Source: Microbacterium sp. SL75
GTDB taxonomy: Bacteria > Actinomycetota > Actinomycetes > Actinomycetales > Microbacteriaceae
NCBI RefSeq assembly: GCF_026625865.1
Contig: NZ_CP113067.1
Location: forward strand, 2,480,001-2,544,000
Reading direction: 5' to 3'
Length of the DNA: 64,000 nucleotides
Below are positions 18,459-26,717 of the stretch, piece after piece. A model generated the notes under the pieces. It did no database searches and was not told the origin of the DNA. It was given only the letters and a program-made list of their open reading frames with translations. Positions within the stretch are counted from its first letter, which is position 1, and each line of letters starts with the position of its first letter. Made by a program: the position numbers and the translations under genes.

Positions 18459-20285
18459 TCAGGGGAGCGACACGTTGGTCGTGTTCACCGGCACGGCGTA
18501 GATGTCCTCGATGGCGTCGGCGAAGTCGGCGACGATGACGTTGCGCTTGATGCTCATCTTCGGCGTCAGGTGCCCGCTGGCCTCGGTCCACTCGGTGGGC
18601 AGGATCGTGAACTTGCGGATCGACTCCGCGCGCGAGACCCGCGTGTTGGCGCGGTCGATCGCGCCCTGCACCTCGGCGCGCACCTTGTCGTTCTCGGCCG
18701 CCTCGGCGAGCGGCATGTCGGCGGGCAGGCCGTTGTTGGCCAGCCAGGTCGGGAGCATCTCGGTGTCGAGCGTGACCAGGGCCGCGATGAACGGTTTGTG
18801 GTCGCCCACGACCACGACCTGACCGACGATCGGGTTCGCACGGATCGGGTCCTCGAGAGCGGCGGGAGCGACGTTCTTGCCGCCCGCGGTGACGATGATC
18901 TCTTTCTTGCGGCCCGTGATGGCGAGGAATCCGTCGCTGTCGAAGGCGCCGATGTCGCCGGTCTTGAACCACTCGCCGTCGAAGGCGTCGGCCGTCGCCT
19001 CGGGGTTCTGCCAGTACTCGCGGAACACGTTGATACCGCGCACCTGGATCTCGCCGTCATCGGCGAGACGGATGCCGACACCCGGCAGAACGGGACCGAC
19101 GGTGCCGATCTTCGACTTCGTGGCGAGGTTCACCGTGGCCGGGGCGGTGGTCTCGGTGAGGCCGTAGCCCTCGAGGATCACGACGCCGAGGCTGCGGAAG
19201 AAGTGACCCAGGCGGGGGCCGAGAGGGGCCGATCCCGACACCGCATAGACGATGTTGCCACCCATGGCATCCCGCAGCTTGGAGTAGACCAGCTTGTCGA
19301 AGAGCGCGAACTTGATCTTGAGCAGCAGGGGAATCGACTTTCCGTCCTGCAGGCGCTGGGAGTGCTCGATCGCGGCGTCGGCGGCGGCGCGGAAGATCCT
19401 GCCCTTGCCGCCGGCCTCGGCCTTCTGCTCGGCGGAGTTGTAGACCTTCTCGAACACGCGGGGGACCGCGAGGAGGAAGGTGGGGCGGAAGCTGCCGAGC
19501 GCCGGGAGGAGCTGCTTCGTATCGGGCTGATGTCCCGTCTTCACGCCCGCGTGCACGTTGAGCAGCGAGATGAAACGCGCGAACACGTGCGCCGTCGTGA
19601 TGAACAGCAGGGTCGAGGCGCCAGGGGTTTCGACGACCTCGTGCAGCGACTTGGCGGAGTTGCGCGCCAGCTCGACGAAGTTGCTGTGGACGAGCACGCA
19701 GCCCTTCGGACGGCCGGTGGAGCCCGAGGTGTAGATGAGGGTGGCGACGTCGGAGGCCTTCGCCAGGTGGCGGCGGCGCTCGATCTCTTCGTCGGTGATG
19801 TGCGTGCCGCCTGAGACGAGCGCGTCGAGGGCTCCCGAGTGCATCGCCCAGACCTCGCGGACGAGGGGGAGGTCGCTGCGGACCTCGTCGAGACGTTCGG
19901 CGTGTTCCGTGGACTCCAGGACCACGGCGATCGCACCGGAATCCGACAGGATCCACGAGATCTGCGACGGCGAGCTGGTCTCGTAGACCGGGACCATGAT
20001 GGCGCCGGCGTAGAACAGCGCGAAGTCGATCAGGGTCCAGTCGTAGGTGGTGCGGGCGATGAACCCCACCTTCTCGCCGGGCTGGATGCCGGCGGCGACG
20101 AAGCCTTTCGCGAGGGCGATGACCTGCCGTTCGAACTCGACGGCGGTGACGTCTCGCCATCCGTCTCGGTCGGGAACCGCGAACAGCGGCCGGTCGGGGG
20201 TAGCGCGGACGCGGTCGGCGAGCAGGTCGGACGCGTTGGCGTCGGGGTCTGCGGGGATGAGGGCGGGTTGATCGAACTGGATCAC
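18459..20285 (-). CDS. long-chain acyl-CoA synthetase (AMP-forming), FadD15 type
   Basis: A 608-residue ANL-superfamily enzyme that activates fatty acids to acyl-CoA via an acyl-adenylate. The P-loop TLIYTSGSTGRPKG lies near residues 183-195, GYGLTETTAP near 380, and the adenylate-binding and hinge region WFKTGDIGAFDSDGFLAITGRKKEIIVTAGG... near 430-465. The final Lys-containing segment (HLTPKMSIKRN) is near 580. Length and motifs match the bacterial long-chain (FadD15/FACL) group. A Shine-Dalgarno (ggag) precedes the GTG start, and TAGACT on the minus strand at 20328-20333 is a plausible -10 about 40 nt upstream. It is divergent from glk. The neighbourhood fadD-plsC-aroG recalls M. tuberculosis Rv2187-Rv2178c. 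Confidence 0.92.
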   Translation of the reverse strand: MIQFDQPALIPADPDANASDLLADRVRATPDRPLFAVPDRDGWRDVTAVEFERQVIALAKGFVAAGIQPGEKVGFIARTTYDWTLIDFALFYAGAIMVPVYETSSPSQISWILSDSGAIAVVLESTEHAERLDEVRSDLPLVREVWAMHSGALDALVSGGTHITDEEIERRRHLAKASDVATLIYTSGSTGRPKGCVLVHSNFVELARNSAKSLHEVVETPGASTLLFITTAHVFARFISLLNVHAGVKTGHQPDTKQLLPALGSFRPTFLLAVPRVFEKVYNSAEQKAEAGGKGRIFRAAADAAIEHSQRLQDGKSIPLLLKIKFALFDKLVYSKLRDAMGGNIVYAVSGSAPLGPRLGHFFRSLGVVILEGYGLTETTAPATVNLATKSKIGTVGPVLPGVGIRLADDGEIQVRGINVFREYWQNPEATADAFDGEWFKTGDIGAFDSDGFLAITGRKKEIIVTAGGKNVAPAALEDPIRANPIVGQVVVVGDHKPFIAALVTLDTEMLPTWLANNGLPADMPLAEAAENDKVRAEVQGAIDRANTRVSRAESIRKFTILPTEWTEASGHLTPKMSIKRNVIVADFADAIEDIYAVPVNTTNVSLP

Positions 20286-20441
20286 GGCAACTCCTTTGGC
20301 ACCGGAAGAACGTCGAGCTGTGGGACGAGTCTATCCGCATCGACGTGCTCGCCCCGGGGAGCGCACGGCATCATCGTCGGTTGCACCGGGTGGCTAGACT
20401 GCTCCGGGCCGAGCCGCACGGTGGGCCCGGAAGGGAGCGCG

Positions 20442-21377
20442 GTGCGCAACGTCGGCATCGACATCGGGGGAACGAAGATCGCGGGGGGCGTCGTCGACGA
20501 CGACGGCACCATCGTCGAGAAGCTTCGTGTCGACACTCCCATCGACCCCGCGGCCCTCGTGGACGCCGTGGTCGACATGGCCGATCATCTGCGCCGCGCC
20601 CACGAGATCCACGCGATCGGCGTGGCCGCCGCCGGCTTCATCAGCCGCGACCGCAGCACCGTCATCTACGCGCCGAACATCGACTGGCGGGACGAGCCCC
20701 TCCGCGCGCGTCTCGAGCAGCGTCTCGACGCCCCCGTCACGATCGAGAACGACGCGAACGCCGCGGGCTGGGGCGAGTACCGCTTCGGTGCGGGTCGGGG
20801 CGTGCGCGACATGGTCATGCTCACGATGGGCACTGGCGTCGGCGGTGCCGTCGTCACCGACGGGGAGCTCTTCCGCGGCGGGCACGGCATCGGCGCCGAA
20901 CTGGGCCACATGCGCTTCGTGCGCGGCGGTCACCCCTGCGGGTGCGGGCAGAACGGATGCCTCGAGCAGTACGCCTCGGGACGCGCGCTGCAGCGCGAGG
21001 CCAACGCCATCGCCGACGAGGGTGGCATCGGCGCGGCTCTTGCCGCCGTGCGCGAGGAGCGGGGCGCGATCCCCGGCCCCGCCGTCTCGCGCCTGGTCCT
21101 CGCCGGCGATCCGGGGGCGATCGAGGCCCTCCGCCGTGTCGCCACGGCCCTGGGCGAGGCGTGCGGCGGCTTCCAGGCGGTGCTCGACCCCGAGGTCTTC
21201 GTGATCGGCGGGGGAGTGGCCCAGCTCGGCGCCGACCTGCTCGAGCCCGTGAAGCTCGCGTACGAGACCTCGCTCCCGGGGTACGGTGAACGTCCGGTCG
21301 CCGAGTTCGCGATCGCACGTCTGGGCAACGACGCCGGTCTCATCGGGGTCGCGGACCTCGCCGGGAAGGAGCGCTGA
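20442..21377 (+). CDS. glk: ROK-family glucokinase
   Basis: A 311-residue ROK-family kinase, predicted to phosphorylate glucose with ATP (or polyphosphate). The phosphate-binding motif DIGGTKIAGG lies at 6-15, the catalytic Asp in IENDANAAGWGEY near 100, the ATP-binding MGTGVGGA near 130, and the ROK zinc motif HPCGCGQNGCLE near 164-175. Size and motifs match actinobacterial GlkA. The GTG at 20442 follows a good Shine-Dalgarno (agggag). TAGACT at 20395-20400 is a probable -10. plsC begins 2 bp after its stop. ROK glucokinases and N-acetylmannosamine kinases look alike, so the sugar is inferred. Confidence 0.88.
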   Translation: MRNVGIDIGGTKIAGGVVDDDGTIVEKLRVDTPIDPAALVDAVVDMADHLRRAHEIHAIGVAAAGFISRDRSTVIYAPNIDWRDEPLRARLEQRLDAPVTIENDANAAGWGEYRFGAGRGVRDMVMLTMGTGVGGAVVTDGELFRGGHGIGAELGHMRFVRGGHPCGCGQNGCLEQYASGRALQREANAIADEGGIGAALAAVREERGAIPGPAVSRLVLAGDPGAIEALRRVATALGEACGGFQAVLDPEVFVIGGGVAQLGADLLEPVKLAYETSLPGYGERPVAEFAIARLGNDAGLIGVADLAGKER

Positions 21378-21379
21378 CA

Positions 21380-22093
21380 ATGTTCTACTGGCTCATGAAG
21401 TACGTGGTGATCGGGCCGGTCATCAAGGCCGTGTTCCGCCCGTGGATGGTGGGCCGGCGCAACATCCCCGCCGACGGCGCGGCGATCCTGGCCAGCAACC
21501 ACCTGTCGTTCTCCGACTCGATCTTCCTGCCGCTCATGATCGACCGCCGGATGGCGTTCCTCGCCAAGAGCGACTACTTCACGGGCAAGGGTCTCAAGGG
21601 CTGGGCCACTCGCATGTTCTTCACCGCGACGGGCCAGCTGCCCATCGACCGGTCGGGCGGCAAGGCCTCCGAGGCCTCTCTCAACACGGGCCTGGGGGTG
21701 CTGGGGCGTGGCGAGCTGCTCGGCATCTACCCCGAGGGAACGCGCAGCCCGGATGGCACGTTGTACCGCGGGCGCACGGGTATCGCACGGATGGCTCTCG
21801 AGGCGCGCGTCCCGGTCGTGCCCGTGGTCATGGTCGACACCGGCGCCGTCATGCCGATCGGCCAGCGCCTGCCCCGCGTGGGGCGTGTCGGCATCGTGAT
21901 CGGCGAGCCCCTCGACTTCTCGCGCTTCGAGGGGATGGAGGGCGACCGCTACGTGCTGCGTTCCGTCACCGACGAGATCATGGTGGCGCTCCAGCGTCTC
22001 GGCGAGCAGCGGTACGAAGACGTCTACGCCTCGACCGTGAAGGACCGTCTCGCCACGTCACGGGCGGCGAAGGCGCCGGTCTCCCGCCACTAG
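21380..22093 (+). CDS. plsC: 1-acyl-sn-glycerol-3-phosphate acyltransferase (PlsC family)
   Basis: A 237-residue membrane-associated acyltransferase of phospholipid synthesis, transferring an acyl chain to lysophosphatidate or a related acceptor. The catalytic NHxxxxD motif is seen as NHLSFSD near residues 41-47 and the acceptor-binding PEGTRS near 117-122. It has an N-terminal hydrophobic segment. It follows glk by 2 bp and is probably cotranscribed; the upstream fadD can supply acyl-CoA. Its TAG stop codon forms the first half of the putative aroG -10 box. M. tuberculosis Rv2182c occupies the matching position near aroG. Confidence 0.9.
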   Translation: MFYWLMKYVVIGPVIKAVFRPWMVGRRNIPADGAAILASNHLSFSDSIFLPLMIDRRMAFLAKSDYFTGKGLKGWATRMFFTATGQLPIDRSGGKASEASLNTGLGVLGRGELLGIYPEGTRSPDGTLYRGRTGIARMALEARVPVVPVVMVDTGAVMPIGQRLPRVGRVGIVIGEPLDFSRFEGMEGDRYVLRSVTDEIMVALQRLGEQRYEDVYASTVKDRLATSRAAKAPVSRH

Positions 22094-22096
22094 ACT
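22091..22096 (+). promoter_or_regulatory. -10 element for leaderless aroG, overlapping the plsC stop
   Basis: TAGACT, whose first three bases are the plsC stop codon, lies exactly 6 nt before the aroG GTG at 22103. The 6 nt between (tcaggg) are too few for a normal ribosome-binding site. Confidence 0.5.
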
Positions 22097-22102
22097 TCAG
22101 GG

Positions 22103-23440
22103 GTGAATCAGCAGCTCCACGACCTCGACCACTGGCGAACCCTGCCCATCAAGCAGCAGCCGCAGTGGTATGACGAGGCCGCTGTGGCCGCGGCATCCGC
22201 AGAACTCTCGACCCTCCCGCCTCTGGTCTTCGCCGGTGAGGTCGACAACCTGCGCGAGCGCCTCGCTCGTGCCGCCGCCGGCCAGGCCTTCCTCCTGCAG
22301 GGCGGTGACTGCGCCGAGACCTTCGCCGGTGCCACCGCCGAGCAGATCCGCAACCGCATCAAGACGGTGCTCCAGATGGCCGTCGTCCTGACCTATGGCG
22401 CCTCTATGCCCGTGGTCAAGATGGGCCGCATGGCGGGTCAGTTCGCCAAGCCGCGCTCGAGCGATGTCGAGACGCGTGGTGACGTGACGCTGCCGGCCTA
22501 CCGCGGCGACATCGTGAACGGTTACGACTTCACCGAGGAGTCGCGCAAGGCCGACCCCGCGCGTCTGCTCAAGGGCTACCACACGGCCGTGTCGACCCTG
22601 AACCTCATCCGCGCCTTCACGCAGGGCGGCTTCGCCGACCTCCGTGAGGTGCACAGCTGGAACAAGGGTTTCGCGAGCACCCCGGCCAATCAGGCCTACG
22701 AGAGCATGGCGACCGAGATCGACCGGGCCATCAAGTTCATGGAGGCCGCCGGGGCGGACTTCGACGAGCTCACCCGTGTCGAGTTCTACACCGGCCACGA
22801 GGGCCTCCTCATGGACTACGAGCGCCCCATGACGCGCATCGACTCGCGCACGGGCCAGCCGTACAACACCTCGTCGCATTTCCAGTGGATCGGCGAGCGC
22901 ACCCGCGAGCTCGACGGCGCTCACGTCGACTACTTCTCGAAGATCCGCAACCCCATCGGTGTCAAGCTCGGCCCCACCACGACGACCGACACCGCGCTGG
23001 CGCTGATCGACAAGCTCGACCCCGAGCGCGAGCCGGGTCGCTTGACCTTCATCACCCGCATGGGGTCGGGCAAGATCCGCGACGCCCTGCCGCCGTTGCT
23101 CGAGGCCGTCCGCGACTCGGGCGCCACCCCGCTCTGGGTCACCGACCCGATGCACGGCAATGGCATCACCACCCCCACCGGCTACAAGACGCGCCGGTTC
23201 GACGACGTCGTGGACGAGGTGCGCGGCTTCTTCGAGGCGCACCGCTCGGTGGGCACGCACCCCGGCGGCATCCACGTCGAGCTCACCGGCGACGATGTCA
23301 CCGAGTGCCTGGGCGGCTCGGAGCAGATCGACGAGGCGACTCTCGCTACGCGTTACGAGAGCCTGTGCGACCCGCGTCTGAACCACCGCCAGAGCCTCGA
23401 GCTGGCCTTCCTCGTGGCCGAGGAGCTCGAGAAGCGCTGA
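22103..23440 (+). CDS. aroG: class II 3-deoxy-7-phosphoheptulonate synthase (DAHP synthase)
   Basis: A 445-residue plant-type (class II, AroA-II) enzyme joining phosphoenolpyruvate and erythrose 4-phosphate in the first step of the shikimate pathway. Family segments visible include FLLQGGDCAETF near residue 65, VVKMGRMAGQFAKPRS near 106, GDIVNGYDF near 135, EFYTGHEGLLMDYE near 229, and WVTDPMHGNG near 345. It lacks any chorismate mutase domain. In mycobacteria the class II enzyme is allosterically controlled and partners a separate chorismate mutase. It is convergent with the PknL-type kinase, with a shared terminator at 23457-23490, the same pairing as in M. tuberculosis. Confidence 0.95.
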   Translation: MNQQLHDLDHWRTLPIKQQPQWYDEAAVAAASAELSTLPPLVFAGEVDNLRERLARAAAGQAFLLQGGDCAETFAGATAEQIRNRIKTVLQMAVVLTYGASMPVVKMGRMAGQFAKPRSSDVETRGDVTLPAYRGDIVNGYDFTEESRKADPARLLKGYHTAVSTLNLIRAFTQGGFADLREVHSWNKGFASTPANQAYESMATEIDRAIKFMEAAGADFDELTRVEFYTGHEGLLMDYERPMTRIDSRTGQPYNTSSHFQWIGERTRELDGAHVDYFSKIRNPIGVKLGPTTTTDTALALIDKLDPEREPGRLTFITRMGSGKIRDALPPLLEAVRDSGATPLWVTDPMHGNGITTPTGYKTRRFDDVVDEVRGFFEAHRSVGTHPGGIHVELTGDDVTECLGGSEQIDEATLATRYESLCDPRLNHRQSLELAFLVAEELEKR

Positions 23441-23456
23441 CTCTCTCGTGAATCAG

Positions 23457-23490
23457 ACGACGCCCCCGGCCTTCAGGTCGGGGGCGTCGT
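23457..23490. terminator. terminator between aroG and the PASTA kinase gene
   Basis: Perfect 12-bp arms acgacgcccccg (23457-23468) and cgggggcgtcgt (23479-23490), followed by cgttcg. It is 17 bp after the aroG stop and on the 3' side of the convergent kinase gene. Confidence 0.85.
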
Positions 23491-23563
23491 CGTTCGTGAG
23501 GTCGCGGTCAGGACGCGAAGGTGATCGCAGCGAGCGGCTCGACGATCTCTTCGGCGGCGATGC

Positions 23564-25516
23564 CTACAGCGTCGGCGTCAGCGTGATCGTCGATCCCTGC
23601 GGAGCGGTCGTCCCGGCCTTGGGGTTCGTGGCGCGAACCTTGTAGATGTCCCAGTACTTGAAGCCGAGGGGCAGGGTGCCGTCGTCGATACCCGCGTTGA
23701 CCTGAAATCCGAGCGCTTCGAGGGTCTTCACGGCATCCCGGATCGACATCCCCACCACGTTGCCGGGGATCTCGACGGGCTTCGGCCCGATCGACACGCG
23801 CAGGGGGACCGTGTCACCGGGGCGCCAGTTGCCGCCGCCGTCGCGCTGGCCCATGGAGATGACGTTGCCGGATGCCACGGAGTTGCTGTAATCCTCGGTC
23901 ACCGAGGACTTCAGCCCGACGCCGTCGAGGGCGCGCTGGGCTTGCGAGCGCGAGTCTCCGGTGACGTCGGGGATCGGGCCGAGAGAGACGACGAGCGAGG
24001 CCGCGTCACCCTCGTAGACGGTGCATCCCTGCGTGCAGTCGATCGCGTCGCCGCCCGAGCGGGGGATGACCGAGGCGCCCAGGACCGTTCCGTCGGCGGG
24101 GTCGGCGAACTGGCGCTCGGGGTCGCCCGCGACGCCGACGAAGGCCTGCTCGAGGATCGCGCGCACCTCGTCCGCGCTCTTGCCGGCGAGGGCCGGGATC
24201 TGATGGGTCGCCGGTCCGATCGAGACGAAGACGGTGACGACGGTCTCTTTGTCGAGCCGTTCGCCGGGGGCGGGGTCGGACCCCACCGTCGTGCCGGAGG
24301 GGATCTCTCGATCCGTGACCTCTTGCGCCTGCGCCTGCAGCTGCTGCTGCGTCAACAGGGCTTGGGCGTCGGCGAAGCTCCGCCCCGAGACGTCGGGGAC
24401 GGCGACGAGCGAGCCCGGCCCCGACCCGAAGTACCAGCCGGTGAATCCGGCGCCGCCGGCGAGCAGCAGCACGAGCACGAGGAGCCAGGCCCCGCGCGCC
24501 GTGCGTCGACGCGTGCGGGTGCGCAGACGCGCGGCGTTGTCGGGTTCATCGATGGTGGCGGAGGGGAGGGATGCCGTCTGGGGAAGGACCTTGGTCAGCT
24601 CGCGGGACTCCGCTGCGGAGGCCGGGCCCGTCGTGCCCACCGACACGGCGCGAGCGACCTGGGGGGCGAGGCCGAGCTCTTTCTCGATCGCACGCAGCCG
24701 CTCGAGCATCGCACCGGCGTCGAGGGGGCGATCGCCCGGCTCGCGCTCGGTCGACCACAGCACGAGCTCGTCGAGTTGCTCCGGAACGCCGGGATTCTTG
24801 GCGCTGGGGCGCGGGACGGAGTCGGTGGCGTGCTGATAGGCGATCTGCATCGGCTGCTCGCCCTTGTAGGGCTGCTCGCCGACGAGCATCTCGTAGAGCA
24901 TGATTCCGAGCGAGTAGATGTCGCTGCGGGCGTCCGCGGTGCCGCGGGTGACGAGTTCGGGCGCCAGGTACGCGATCGTGCCCATGAGCTGGGCGCCGCT
25001 CGCGGTGTTCGCGGTCGTCGCGCGCGCCAGACCGAAGTCGCCGATCTTGATGCGGCCGTCCTCGGCGAGCAGCACGTTCTCGGGCTTGACGTCGCGGTGG
25101 ACGATCCCGGCCCGGTGCGCTGCCGCGAGCCCCGACAGGATGGCATCCATGATCGTGAGGGTCTGATCGATCGTGAGGCGCCGATGCTCGCGCAGCAGCT
25201 CGCGCAGGGTGATGCCCGGGAGGTATTCCATCACCAGGTAGGCCATCTCGCCGTCCTGGCCCTGGTCGAACACGTTCACGACGTGCGGGTCGCTCAGGCG
25301 GGCGGCCGAGCGGGCCTCCTGGATGAAGCGGCTCTGGAACACGGTGTCGTCGCTGAGGTGGCCGTGCATGACCTTCAGCGCGACGCGGCGCTCGAGGCGC
25401 AGGTCGGTCGCCACGTACACGGTCGCCATCCCGCCGCGCGCGATACGCGCGCGGACCCGGTATCGGCCGTCGACGAGACGGCCGATCAGCGGGTCTGCCT
25501 GCTGACTCGTGCTCAC
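23564..25516 (-). CDS. pknL: Ser/Thr protein kinase with PASTA domains, PknL type
   Basis: A 650-residue receptor-like kinase. The cytoplasmic kinase domain (about 18-280) has the glycine-loop region ARGGMATVY, ATP-site Lys48 in VALKVMHG, catalytic Asp142 in HRDVKPEN and DFG at 160-162. One transmembrane helix lies at about 343-363. The extracellular part holds about four PASTA repeats (371-650), which bind muropeptides or lipid II in related kinases. Synteny (aroG, kinase, Rv2175c-type gene, polyprenyl synthetase) identifies it as PknL rather than PknB. M. tuberculosis PknL lacks PASTA domains, so this resembles the longer corynebacterial form. TAGACT lies 6 nt before the GTG start. Confidence 0.93.
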   Translation of the reverse strand: MSTSQQADPLIGRLVDGRYRVRARIARGGMATVYVATDLRLERRVALKVMHGHLSDDTVFQSRFIQEARSAARLSDPHVVNVFDQGQDGEMAYLVMEYLPGITLRELLREHRRLTIDQTLTIMDAILSGLAAAHRAGIVHRDVKPENVLLAEDGRIKIGDFGLARATTANTASGAQLMGTIAYLAPELVTRGTADARSDIYSLGIMLYEMLVGEQPYKGEQPMQIAYQHATDSVPRPSAKNPGVPEQLDELVLWSTEREPGDRPLDAGAMLERLRAIEKELGLAPQVARAVSVGTTGPASAAESRELTKVLPQTASLPSATIDEPDNAARLRTRTRRRTARGAWLLVLVLLLAGGAGFTGWYFGSGPGSLVAVPDVSGRSFADAQALLTQQQLQAQAQEVTDREIPSGTTVGSDPAPGERLDKETVVTVFVSIGPATHQIPALAGKSADEVRAILEQAFVGVAGDPERQFADPADGTVLGASVIPRSGGDAIDCTQGCTVYEGDAASLVVSLGPIPDVTGDSRSQAQRALDGVGLKSSVTEDYSNSVASGNVISMGQRDGGGNWRPGDTVPLRVSIGPKPVEIPGNVVGMSIRDAVKTLEALGFQVNAGIDDGTLPLGFKYWDIYKVRATNPKAGTTAPQGSTITLTPTL

Positions 25517-25522
25517 AGGTCG

Positions 25523-25528
25523 AGTCTA
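25523..25528 (-). promoter_or_regulatory. -10 element for leaderless pknL
   Basis: TAGACT on the minus strand is followed by cgacct and the GTG at 25516, the same hexamer and spacing as before aroG and dnaE. Confidence 0.5.
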
Positions 25529-25583
25529 CGGAGCGCCCCCTGTGAGGCCGGGGAGCGGCTCACCCTCACCTCGGACGAGAAGA

Positions 25584-26570
25584 TCAGCCGAGAACGGAGA
25601 GCCACGTGGTGGCGGGTTGCTCCCACTGCGCGTACCGGTCCGGGTAGGCCGAGATCTGCACGGCCTGAGCGGCGTCGGCGTACGACAGCTGGTCCCACCC
25701 GGGGATGTCGAGCAGGCCGCGGGTCGCGGAGCCGTTGGGGTCGGCCGCTCCGCCGTAGAACACGCGGGTGGACCGCTCTCGGTCGAGGATCTGATCCGGG
25801 GTGCCCCAGCCGGTGCTGGGGCGCTGCTGGAACAGGCCGAGCGAGTCGCGGTCGCCCCAATCGAGGTTGCGCAGCCACGACTCCTGCATCGCGGTGCCCA
25901 GGGCGATGAGTATTCCGCGATCCGAGACGCCGAGTTCTCGTCCGATGCGGATGATCAGGCGTGCGTTCTCGGACTGCTCGGCATCCAGCCCGGGGGCGGT
26001 GGCGGGGGCCACGGCCGCGGGTGCGGGTGCGGGGGATCCCGACGGGATCTGCAATACGTCGCCCGGGTAGATGATCGAGGCGCGCGTGAGGGCGTTCGCG
26101 CTGAGCACGGCGTCGAGCGAGACGCCGTTGGCGCGGGCGATGGCCGAGACGGTGTCGCCCGGGCGGACCTCGTGCGACCGGGGCGCGGCTTCGGGAGCGG
26201 CGGGAGCCGGGGGAGCGGGCGTCGCCGCGGGGGTGAGTGCGAGAACCTGGCCGGGTCGGATGAGGCTGTCGGGTGTCAGGCCGTTGGCCGCCAGGACCGC
26301 CGCGGTGTCGAGACCATGAGCCCGAGCGATGCCCCACACCGTGTCGCCTGACTTGACGGTGTAGGTGGTGGGGGCGGTGACGCCCGCGATTGCCTGCACC
26401 CCGATACCGCGGGGGGCGGGAGGCAGGACCGTGAGGGCAGGCTCGGGGGGCGCGGCGTGAGCGGCGTGCTCGGCGGCGAGGGTCAGGGCGATCGAGCCGG
26501 CCACAGCGGCCGGCCAGATGGCGACCGCGCGGCGTCGCGAGGGCAGGGGGGACAGCGTGAGTCGTCGCAT
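25584..26570 (-). CDS. secreted LysM protein with transglycosylase-like C-terminal domain
   Basis: A 328-residue exported cell-wall protein. A signal peptide (about 1-40, ending AAHA) precedes two LysM modules (TYTVKSGDTVWGIA near 63-107 and HEVRPGDTVSAIA near 130-172), which bind peptidoglycan glycans. After an Ala/Pro linker, the C-terminal 130 residues (starting ARLIIRIGRELGV) resemble a lysozyme-like or SLT fold, with the candidate catalytic Glu in AMQESWLRN and a GLFQQRPS motif. Probable role: peptidoglycan remodelling. The ATG at 26570 is chosen because it directly begins the signal peptide; no strong Shine-Dalgarno is seen. Three GTCAC repeats lie upstream. Confidence 0.85.
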   Translation of the reverse strand: MRRLTLSPLPSRRRAVAIWPAAVAGSIALTLAAEHAAHAAPPEPALTVLPPAPRGIGVQAIAGVTAPTTYTVKSGDTVWGIARAHGLDTAAVLAANGLTPDSLIRPGQVLALTPAATPAPPAPAAPEAAPRSHEVRPGDTVSAIARANGVSLDAVLSANALTRASIIYPGDVLQIPSGSPAPAPAAVAPATAPGLDAEQSENARLIIRIGRELGVSDRGILIALGTAMQESWLRNLDWGDRDSLGLFQQRPSTGWGTPDQILDRERSTRVFYGGAADPNGSATRGLLDIPGWDQLSYADAAQAVQISAYPDRYAQWEQPATTWLSVLG

Positions 26571-26603
26571 GGTGGGGGGATTCCGTTCGTTCGACTGCCC
26601 GAC

Positions 26604-26660
26604 ACGCTGGCATGCCTCGGGGCTGATGTCAACGAAAGTGACGGTTGTGACGCATGTGAC
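26604..26660 (-). promoter_or_regulatory. LysM gene promoter with three MtrA-like GTCAC repeats
   Basis: On the minus strand, toward the LysM gene, three 9-bp direct repeats run head to tail: GTCACATGC (26660-26652), GTCACAACC (26651-26643) and GTCACTTTC (26642-26634). Two bases later comes a perfect -35, TTGACA (26632-26627), and after 17 bp a weak -10, CAGCGT (26609-26604). Two adjacent GTCACA-type 9-mers are the described binding pattern of the response regulator MtrA, which controls cell-wall hydrolases in actinobacteria. Placement just upstream of -35 suggests activation. MtrA itself is not in this window. Confidence 0.6.
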
Positions 26661-26717
26661 TCGTGTGCAGATGGACCGCGGGGCGGTCCGGGGCGGCGGA
26701 AATGAGAGGATGGGCGA

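Noticed and set aside
17875..18972. Minus-strand frames through the 106-bp repeats encoding Pro/Thr/Gln-rich repeat peptides
   Set aside because: Because 106 is not a multiple of 3, each copy is read in a different frame. Several overlapping frames are equally open, so this reflects absence of stops in GC-rich DNA, not coding selection.
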